Shown piece by piece: positions 55,168 through 63,797 of a stretch of DNA of 63,797 nt. Source of the stretch: Nemertoderma westbladi (Eukaryota > Xenacoelomorpha > Nemertodermatida > Nemertodermatidae); NCBI GenBank assembly GCA_032718475.1, contig JAUCBJ010000883.1, forward strand, positions 1 to 63,797, given 5' to 3'. Below the pieces are notes generated by a model, which was given only the letters and a program-made list of their open reading frames with translations, was not told where the DNA came from and ran no database searches. The position numbers and the translations under genes were made by a program. Each line of letters begins with the position of its first letter. Within the stretch, counting starts at the first letter, position 1.

Positions 55168-58100
55168 GTCTCGTATTTCTGGGTTTGGTCCCTCACAGGG
55201 TCTAGTATTTCTGGGCTTGGTCCCTCACATGGTCTAGTATTTCTGGGCTTGGTCCCTCACATGGTCTAGTATTTCTGGGTTTGGTCCTTCACAGGGTCTA
55301 GTATTTCTGTGCTTGCTCCCTAACAGGGTCTAGTATTTCTGTGCATGGTCCATGGTCCCTCACAGGGTCTAGTATTTCTGGGCTTGCTCCCTCACACGGT
55401 CTAGTATTTCTGAGCTTGGTCCATCACTGGGTCTAGTATTTCTGGGCTTGGTCCCTCACATGGTCTAGTATTTCTGGGCTTGGTCCCTCACATGGTCTAG
55501 TATTTCTGGGCTTGGTCCATCACAGGGTCTAGTATTTCTGGGCTTGGTCCCTCACAGGGTCTAGTACTGTATTTCTGTGCTTGCTCCCTCACATGGTCTA
55601 GTATTTCTGGGCTTGGTCCCTCACTGGGTCTAGTATTTCTGGGCTTGGTCCCTCACAGGGTCTAGTACTGTATTTCTGTGCTTGCTCCCTCACATGGTCT
55701 AGTATTTCTGAGCTTGGTCCATCACAGGGTCTAGTATTTCTGGGCTTGGTCCCTCACATGGTCTAGTATTTCTGGGCTTGGTCCCTCACATGGTCTAGTA
55801 TTTCTGGGCTTGGTCCCTCACATGGTCTAGTATTTCTGGGCTTGGTCCCTCACATGGTCTAGTATTTCTGGGCTTGCTCCCTCACATGGTCTAGTATTTC
55901 TGAGCTTGGTCCATCACTGGGTCTAGTATTTCTGGGCTTGGTCCCTCACATGGTCTAGTATTTCTGGGCTTGGTCCCTCACATGGTCTAGTATTTCTGGG
56001 CTTGGTCCCTCACATGGTCTAGTATTTCTGGGCTTGGTCCCTCACATGGTCTAGTATTTCTGGGCTTGGTCCCTCACATGGTCTAGTATTTCTGGGCTTG
56101 CTCCCTCACATGGTCTAGTATTTCTGAGCTTGGTCCATCACTGGGTCTAGTATTTCTGGGCTTGGTCCCTCACAGGGTCTAGTACTGTATTTCTGTGCTT
56201 GCTCCTTCACATGGTCTAGTATTTCTGGGCTTGGTCCCTCACTGGGTCTAGTATTTCTGGGCTTGGTCCCTCACAGGGTCTAGTATTTCTGGGCTTGGTC
56301 CATCACAGGGTCTAGTATTTCTGAGCTTGGTCCATCACAGGGTCTAGTATTTCTGGGCTTGGTCCCTAACAGGGTCTAGTACTGTATTTCTGTGCTTGCT
56401 CCCTCACATGGTCTAGTATTTCTGGGCTTGGTCCCTCACATGGTCTAGTATTTCTGGGCTTGGTCCCTAACAGGGTCTAGTACTGTATTTCTGTGCTTGC
56501 TCCCTCACATGGTCTAGTATTTCTGGGCTTGGTCCATCACAGGGTCTAGTATTTCTGGGCTTGGTCCCTCACATGGTCTAGTATTTCTGGGCTTGGTCCA
56601 TCACAGGGTCTAGTATTTCTGAGCTTGGTCCATCACAGGGTCTAGTATTTCTGGGCTTGGTCCCTCACATGGTCTAGTATTTCTGGGCTTGGTCCATCAC
56701 AGGGTCTAGTATTTCTGGGCTTGGTCCCTCACAGGGTCTAGTATTTCTGGGCTTGGTCCATCACAGGGTCTAGTATTTCTGAGCTTGGTCCATCACTGGG
56801 TCTAGTATTTCTGGGCTTGGTCCCTCACATGGTCTAGTATTTCTGGGCTTGGTCCATCACAGGGTCTAGTATTTCTGGGCTTGGTCCCTCACATGGTCTA
56901 GTATTTCTGGGCTTGGTCCATCACAGGGTCTAGTATTTCTGAGCTTGGTCCATCACAGGGTCTAGTATTTCTGGGCTTGGTCCCTCACATGGTCTAGTAT
57001 TTCTGGGCTTGGTCCATCACAGGGTCTAGTATTTCTGGGCTTGGTCCCTCACATGGTCTAGTATTTCTGGGCTTGGTCCATCACAGGGTCTAGTATTTCT
57101 GAGCTTGGTCCATCACAGGGTCTAGTATTTCTGGGCTTGGTCCCTCACATGGTCTAGTATTTCTGGGCTTGGTCCCTCACAGGGTCTAGTATTTCTGGGC
57201 TTGGTCCCTCACATGGTCTAGTATTTCTGGGCTTGGTCCCTCTCAGGGTCTAGTATTTCTGGGCTTGGTCCCTCACATGGTCTAGTATTTCTGGGCTTGG
57301 TCCCTCTCAGGGTCTAGTATTTCTGGGCTTGGTCCCTCACATGGTCTAGTATTTCTGCGCTTGGTCCCTCACTGGGTCTAGTATTTCTGTGCTTGCTCCC
57401 TCACATGGTCTAGTATTTCTGGGTTTGCTCCCTCACAGGGTCTAGTTTTTCTGGGCTTCGTCCCTCTCAGGGTATAGTATTTCTGGGCTTCGTCCTTCAC
57501 AGGGTCTAGTATTTCTGGGCTTGGTCCCTCACATGGTCTAGTATTTCTGTGCTTGCTCCCTCACATGGTCTAGTATTTCTGGGCTTGGTCCCTCACTGGG
57601 TCTAGTATTTCTGGGCTTGGTCCCTCACAGGGTCTAGTACTGTATTTCTGTGCTTGCTCCCTCACATGGTCTAGTATTTCTGAGCTTGGTCCATCACAGG
57701 GTCTAGTATTTCTGGGCTTGGTCCCTCACATGGTCTAGTATTTCTGGGCTTGGTCCCTCACATGGTCTAGTATTTCTGGGCTTGGTCCCTCTCAGGGTCT
57801 AGTATTTCTGGGCTTGGTCCCTCACAGGGTCTAGTTTTTCTGGGCTTCGTCCCTCTCTGGGTCTAGTTTTTCTGGGGTTGGTCCATCACAGGGTCTAGTA
57901 TTTCTGGGCTTGGTCCCTCACATGGTCTAGTATTTCTGGGCTTGGTCCCTCACATGGTCTAGTATTTCTGGGCTTGGTCCCTCACATGGTCTAGTATTTC
58001 TGGGCTTGGTCCCTCACTGGGTCTAGTATTTCTGGGCTTGGTCCCTCACAGGGTCTAGTACTGTATTTCTGTGCTTGCTCCCTCACATGGTCTAGTATTT

Positions 58101-58417
58101 CTGAGCTTGGTCCCTCACTGGGTCTAGTATTTCTGGGCTTGGTCCCTCACAGGGTCTAGTATTTCTGGGCTTGGTCCCTCACTGGGTCTAGTATTTCTGG
58201 GCTTGGTCCCTCACAGGGTCTAGTACTGTATTTCTGTGCTTGCTCCCTCACATGGACTAGTATTTCTGAGCTTGGTCCATCACAGGGTCTAGTTTTTCTG
58301 GGCTTCGTCCCTCTCAGGGTCTAGTTTTTCTGGGGTTGGTCCATCACAGGGTCTAGTATTTCTGGGCTTGGTCCCTCACTGGGTCTAGTATTTCTGGGCT
58401 TGGTCCCTCATAGGGTC
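55168..58417. repeat. 32-bp minisatellite, about 100 units
   Basis: The unit is GGTCTAGTATTTCTGGGCTT plus GGTCCCTCACAT. Variants: CAGGG, CATGG or CTGGG; CCCTC or CCATC; and a 37-bp form with ACTGTATTTCTGTGC. The variants recur in the same order in blocks, a higher-order repeat. Confidence 0.95.
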
Positions 58418-59670
58418 CTCTCAGAATCACGTTTCCATCCCAATCGCCATCCCATCCCCAGTCCTTGGAATTGGGAGGAAAATGTTTTGGGAATGGGATA
58501 ATTGTTAGATACCGAAGGGAAATAATTTTTTGCATAAAAAATAGAAAAGTGTTCGAGATAAATTATTAATTTGCGAAATTGGGGATAAGGAGGAGGGAAA
58601 CAAAACGTTCAATGTTCGAACGAGTATTTCATGAGTATTTTAATTGAACAGGGTAAGAATTGCAGCTTTTAGCTTTTATATTATGAAAATATTATGTAGC
58701 AATAGCCAATGCGCAATCAACCCGAGAGATGGCGCTAGTTTAGATATTTTACTGACTAGCTCGGATCTACAGGGTAAAATGGCACCAGCCTTCCCATCAG
58801 AATCTGGGCATACAATTACAAATTAGGGAAGACAAAATTACAATTAGGGCCGTATACATGGATGAATCATTCAGTCTAGCTATTCATCTGTCTATCTATA
58901 ATCGACATACTGATGCATTATATACATGTATTTAAGTAATCTTTAGACGAAGAAAACATATTGACGATCGTCATATCGGTTGAAATCGATTTCAAATCAA
59001 GGTTACTTTTATATTTAGCAAAAACGCAGGTTGCTTGCAACCTTGCTCACAAATCAGCACTGAGGTGAACCAGTGTTGATTGATTGATTGAGTGAGCGAT
59101 CAAAGTGAAAGTGGCTCTATAACGATTTTCGTAATTTTTTCAACACGGGTATATACACTAAATCTAAGGTCACTCGCAAATTTTCAGACTCAGAAGGTCG
59201 GGGGTCTTTTAATGGAATGCTAATTGGCTAATACCGAACCCCGATAAAAACAACTAATCTAAAACAGTATTTACAGTAGCCTACAGGTATCGATATAGCG
59301 TATCGTTGTAGCGATTCCTTACCCGCCGCATCGCGGCGTGCCTACATCGAATATTTGAATAAATTTCAATTTCATACCTAGACTAACATTTCGACACTTT
59401 TTATCGAAATCCAAGAAACTCATAATGTTGATATATTTACTCACTGAGAAGTCTATACCGGCTTATAAACATAATTTTTCGGCCACACCGCACCATCAGT
59501 ACCTTCACACAAGACTTTCGCATTTAAGAGTCGTCTCTAGAAAGTCGACTCTCCACCATGCTTATTAATTCTCTCCATGAGTCCGCCAAAGTACAAGATC
59601 GTGATCGATGGTCTTGAAGGAGAATGGAATGCAAAAAATGCCTCGTTCTATCGTCAAGCTTGGCGGACTA
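58418..59670. other. Spacer after minisatellite
   Basis: No gene seen. Includes a CGCGGCG-containing short palindrome (CCGCATCGCGGCG) at about 59326-59338. Confidence 0.45.
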
Positions 59671-59738
59671 ATGTGACACATGATGTGTGACACATGATGT
59701 GTGACACATGATGTGTGACACATGATGTGTGACACATC
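59671..59738. repeat. Palindromic 14-bp tandem repeat
   Basis: Four to five units of TGTGACACATGATG. Each contains the near-palindrome TGTGACACA. Confidence 0.9.
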
Positions 59739-59821
59739 CAATGATTGTAAGGTCTGGTTGGGGGTGAGTTTATAGTAGTTGACACAATAAACGCTATCCA
59801 ATACAGAGGCAGAGATTTTTC

Positions 59822-60575
59822 TTCAGCAATTAAAGCCCAGCATGGAGTCCATATAGGAGTAGTGGTTATGCTGCTCTAAATGAACAAACCTTAAATGTTT
59901 GTTGTATTTTATGTGACCTCCAAATCCTGGGCAGTCCATTAATGCTGCCCATGCCTTCCCTTTCCATGTCCGAAGGTCTTTACTTGACTTCCGGATCAAC
60001 GACCACAGGTAAGAGAATCCATCCACGTGCTCAAATACACCATACTTAGAGCTTATACGGACAGATACGATCAGACATTTCATGTCGAAGTTACTGTAAC
60101 TTTCAAAATGTTGGTCTTCTTGGAGTTAACAATTAGTCCAACATTAGATGCAACCTGTTCTATAATGAGCTGAGGAGCCTTTGGGCTCCCGCCAGTGATT
60201 CCGAGAGTACTCCTAATTCGTCATCAAAGTCTAGATAAGTAAGTCTAGATAAGTAAGGTACTTTTCTGCGGATATTTTCGGCTCCATTCTGATTCCACAC
60301 CAGTTATTTATAAGAATAGTGAAAGTGTGTCAGACTTTATGACTCCCCATATAAAACTTCAAACGAACCCGTTGTCACCATCAGCAGAGGTAGACTCGAA
60401 TGTTTTGGAACGGTGATGTAGAGGTCTGTTTGCTGCACTAATTCCTTCAGAAGTATGCTGAACATGCGTGATCGGGAGACTGAGTTGAAGAAGGGTCTTA
60501 AAGAAGTTGATAAAGCCATATATCTGTTTTTCAATTGCCCTAAGGGCTAGAATCCTTTTGTAATCCATTCTTGTT
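59822..60575 (-). pseudogene. LINE relic, reverse transcriptase and C-terminal region
   Basis: Read on the minus strand: TTGSFEV near 60365, then a stretch LTYLDF..D in the position of the catalytic block, then VDGFSYLWSLIRKSSKDLR and KGKAWAALM, a block typical of LINE C-termini. Several stops and frame changes show decay. Same family as 53515-53790. Confidence 0.65.
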
Positions 60576-61172
60576 CATGTAATAGTCACTAAATGGAAAA
60601 AAATAATTTAAATATTATAAGTTAAAACAAGTTGAGTAATACATTTGTGAAATTTTGAATGAAAATATGTACGTTTCTACACACAATTCTGTATCATAAA
60701 CATGATTTGGAAAATTTACTTACATCCTAAAGTAGCTACACCTAGTATACCTAATGTAGCGAGTTATCTGTTTATTTATAAATATAATAGATGTCATATA
60801 AAGTAGGAAGTTTAGTCCAAAATCACCACATCTGCCACTGATTTGCAGGATTATATGGAAAACACTGTAATTATATTAAAATACTTGTATTATTTAAAGT
60901 TTTAGATGCTTCTCCTACGTTCCAATAAAGAGGTTAAAAATTCGTCCTCATTCTATGATTACTACTCGAATTTATGGAACCTCGTTGTAATGTATGAATT
61001 AAGATTTCAAATATGAAAGAAAAGATAAGGTAGGAATAGCCACGACTTTTACAACATGTACACCATGACCCGTAATATAGTGTCAAAATTCAATGTCACG
61101 ACCCCCCAACCCCCCCCCCCCCCTAAAATTTTTTTTTCTATAAATCTTAATGAAATTGCATAAAATTTGAAC
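60576..61172. other. Spacer
   Basis: AT-rich, no gene. C-run at about 61099-61123. Confidence 0.5.
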
Positions 61173-61409
61173 AGATAGGGGGGAAAATGGACGCAATCAA
61201 AATTGATCCTTCTCCAAGGGAAATTCGACGCAAATAACAGCTGATTGTACTCAAAAATAAAATTGTAACCTGTTCTATTGTGTTTAGTTTATTGTTTGGT
61301 TTTGTTTTGGTTAAAATATCGTCCCACTGTAACCCGCTCCTTTCCCTAAATGGAGAATTAACATTGAGGTGGGATATTAATTCGCCAATATGGGATTTGC
61401 GTCCAGTTG
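61173..61409. mobile_element. Second copy of the Dlx-intron-3 MITE, one end lost
   Basis: It starts with AGATAGGGGGGAAAATGG and follows the 45688-45924 copy closely, with a short TTTGTTTTGG insertion. It ends at TTGCGTCCAGTT without the C-rich terminus. Confidence 0.8.
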
Positions 61410-62078
61410 ATGTCGCAATTTGAAACAGAGTTAGTTTCACCTCTCTCCTCTTTTCTGGGTGAGCCAGAATTTTTATTTTTGCTTTCAATCTTTAGCTATA
61501 AGCATTAAAAAAAAAGAGTTTCCGGCGATATTACACCAGTCCAACCGCAGTTATTCTTCTACCTTATAGCTGTTTGTTGGTACCACTAACAACTATGTAG
61601 AAAGCTGGCCCTGCAAGGATTGCAAATATGTAACACAATCTGAATTTCGTTCGATTTCGTGTTTTGAACGCTTATTAATTATCTCAGCTATTTCCCAACC
61701 AAATGCAAATGTTTTTACATATTTGAAATCCTTGCACACTACCAACACGTTCGTGCGGCCTTCGCGCAGTACGAAGTGAGCAAAGCCTTAGCATATAGGG
61801 CACCATTAACGAGTTGTCTGTCGTTAGTTAGAAGTCGTCAACACAATACTCGACCAAGCCTGAGTCCTTCTAAACTTTTGACGAACTACATACGTACCAA
61901 GTTTCGTTTAATTTCATCAAGGAATAACCGAGTTAATAGCGATCATAAATTTACGACGACGACAGACAACTCTGCAACAATTTCACATAACAACCAATCT
62001 GATGCACAAAAAGTAGAGTAAAAGTAAATTTTCTTCGGCCACTAGGCCAGGGATTAAGCACAAAGTCTGACGACTTAT
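61410..62078. other. Spacer with one small open frame
   Basis: The 81-codon frame at 61776-62021 has no domain and no supporting signals. TCACATAACAACCAATCTGA (61983-62002) recurs with one change at 62304-62323 on the other side of the SINE. Confidence 0.45.
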
Positions 62079-62289
62079 TTCCAGTGCGGTCCCCCCAGAA
62101 CTTTACTCCCCAGAGGAAACTCCAGTACTCATTTAGCTACCACTTAAGGATGCAAGGCAGAGATGCGCCCTGGCTGGTCCCTTTAAAGCATTCGTGCCGA
62201 AACGAAAACTGCCCCGGCCCATGTGAGGATCGAACCCACGACCTACGGAAGATGTGAATTCAATGCAACCACTACACCAAGGTGGAACC
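62079..62289 (-). mobile_element. tRNA-derived SINE (family A), inverted copy
   Basis: It is the reverse complement of 10204-10414, also 211 bp, with box B GTGGGTTCGATCC intact. Differences are few, so the family has been active fairly recently. Confidence 0.8.
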
Positions 62290-62476
62290 TGCACAGTAAC
62301 TCACATAGCAACCAATCTGAAGCTTTAGTTTATAGGAATACGAAATCAAGAACAATGCGGGATATTTAAAACAACTACTGTATCTCATTGAATCTCCATT
62401 TCAATAACATAGTTTTTGTATTATTTCGATTTTGAACCAATTATGTGTAGCTTCGATCAGTCCGGAGATAGTTAAA
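62290..62476. other. Short spacer before satellite
   Basis: Unique sequence, no gene. Confidence 0.4.
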
Positions 62477-63797
62477 TCATTCCAACTTAGCTCCTTGGCA
62501 TTTCAGTTTGTGATTCTGAAATAGAGGACGTTTCTTGTGTTAATGATATCATTCCAACTTAGCTCCTTGACATTTTAGTTTGTGATTCTGAAATAGAGGA
62601 CGTCTCTTGTGTTAATGATATCATTCCAACTGAGCTCCTTGACATTTTAGTTTGTGATTCTGAAATAGAGGACGTTTCTTGTGTTAATGATATCATTCCA
62701 ACTTAGCTCCTTGACATTTCAGTTTGTGATTCTGAAATAGAGGAGGTCTCTTGTGTTAATGATATCATTCCAACTGAGCTCCTTGACATTTTAGTTTGTG
62801 ATTCTGAAATAGAGGAGGTCTCTTGTGTTAATGATATCATTCCAACTTAGCTCCTTGACATTTCAGTTTGTGATTCTGAAATAGAGGAGGTCTCATGTGT
62901 TAATGATATCATTCCAACTTAGCTCCTTGATCTTGTGTTAATGATATCATTCCAACTTAGCTCCTTGATCTTGTGTTAATGATATCATTCCAACTTAGCT
63001 CCTTGACATTTCAGTTTGTGATTCTGAAATAGAGGACGTTTCTTGTGTTAATGATATCATTCCAACTTAGCTCCTTGACATTTCAGTTTGTGATTCTGAA
63101 ATAGAGGACGTTTCTTGTGTTAATGATATCATTCCAACTTAGCTCCTTGACATTTCAGTTTGTGATTCTGAAATAGAGGACGTTTCTTGTGTTAATGATA
63201 TCATTCCAACTTAGCTCCTTGACATTTCAGTTTGTGATTCTGAAATAGAGGACGTTTCTTGTGTTAATGATATCATTCCAACTTAGCTCCTTGACATTTT
63301 AGTTTGTGATTCTGAAATAGTGGACGTTTCTTGTGTTAATGATATCATTCCAACTTAGCTCCTTGACATATTAGTTTGTGATTCTGAAATAGAGGACGTT
63401 TCTTGTGTTAATGATATCATTCCAACTTAGCTCCTTGACATATTAGTTTGTGATTCTGAAATAGAGGACGTTTCTTGTGTTAATGATATCATTCCAACTT
63501 AGCTCCTTGACATTTTAGTTTGTGATTCTGAAATAGTGGACGTTTCTTGTGTTAATGATATCATTCCAACTTAGCTCCTTGACATTTTAGTTTGTGATTC
63601 TGAAATAGTGGACGTTTCTTGTGTTAATGATATCATTCCAACTTAGCTCCTTGACATATTAGTTTGTGATTCTGAAATAGAGGACGTTTCTTGTGTTAAT
63701 GATATCATTCCAACTGAGCTCCTTGACATTTTAGTTTGTGATTCTGAAATAGAGGACGTTTCTTGTGTTAATGATATCATTCCAACTTAGCTCCTTG
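62477..63797. repeat. 72-bp satellite, about 18 units, continues past window
   Basis: The unit is TCATTCCAACTTAGCTCCTT, GACATTTCAGTTTGTGATTC, then TGAAATAGAGGACGTTTCTT and GTGTTAATGATA. Two consecutive short units (about 38 bp) at about 62919-62995 lack the middle. Point variants (GAGGACG, GAGGAGG, GTGGACG) recur. Confidence 0.95.

Overview
This is AT-rich eukaryotic DNA from an invertebrate animal, read from spliced genes with GT-AG introns, a Dlx homeobox gene, a BEL/Pao LTR retrotransposon, CR1/jockey-like LINEs, tRNA-derived SINEs and long satellite arrays. The short palindromes TACCGGTA and TAGGCCTA recur through the first 15 kb. A non-vertebrate deuterostome would fit, but the sequence alone does not fix the phylum.

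Layout. 1-4488: 3' part of a CR1/jockey-like LINE ending in an (AATC)n tail. 4923-8562: a large foldback (inverted-repeat) element with a piggyBac-like TTAA MITE nested in one arm. 8976-32462 (+): an eight-coding-exon IMP/IGF2BP (VICKZ) RNA-binding protein gene, 562 aa, with two RRMs and two KH domains; a Gly/Tyr/Pro-rich tail takes the place of the usual KH3-KH4. Its introns are full of transposons. Intron 3 holds a complete, very young BEL/Pao insertion (11838-23935; LTRs about 99.6% identical; 5-bp target duplication) that has lost RT, RNase H and integrase but keeps Gag-protease and an extra Cys-rich gene. Introns 4 and 7 hold inverted-repeat MITEs. 36180-40319: a second LINE, split by a foldback element whose two arms are opposed arrays of a 53-bp repeat. 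40929-43903: MITEs, inverted repeats and a 29-bp hairpin satellite. 44178-47260 (-): a six-coding-exon Dlx gene, 280 aa, with a full Dlx homeodomain. 47395-55160: Dlx upstream DNA with a TTAA MITE, a tRNA-like sequence, a SINE and a LINE relic. 55168-58417: a 32-bp minisatellite of about 100 units. 58418-62476: LINE relic, MITE and SINE. 62477 to the end: a 72-bp satellite running off the window.

The two host genes are convergent, about 8.3 kb apart between the IMP poly(A) signal and the Dlx stop. IMP proteins bind mRNAs in the cytoplasm; Dlx is a nuclear transcription factor. They are unrelated in mechanism, but IGF2BP and DLX genes are also linked in vertebrates, so the adjacency may be ancient. 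Both gene models were assembled exon by exon and are in frame from ATG to stop.
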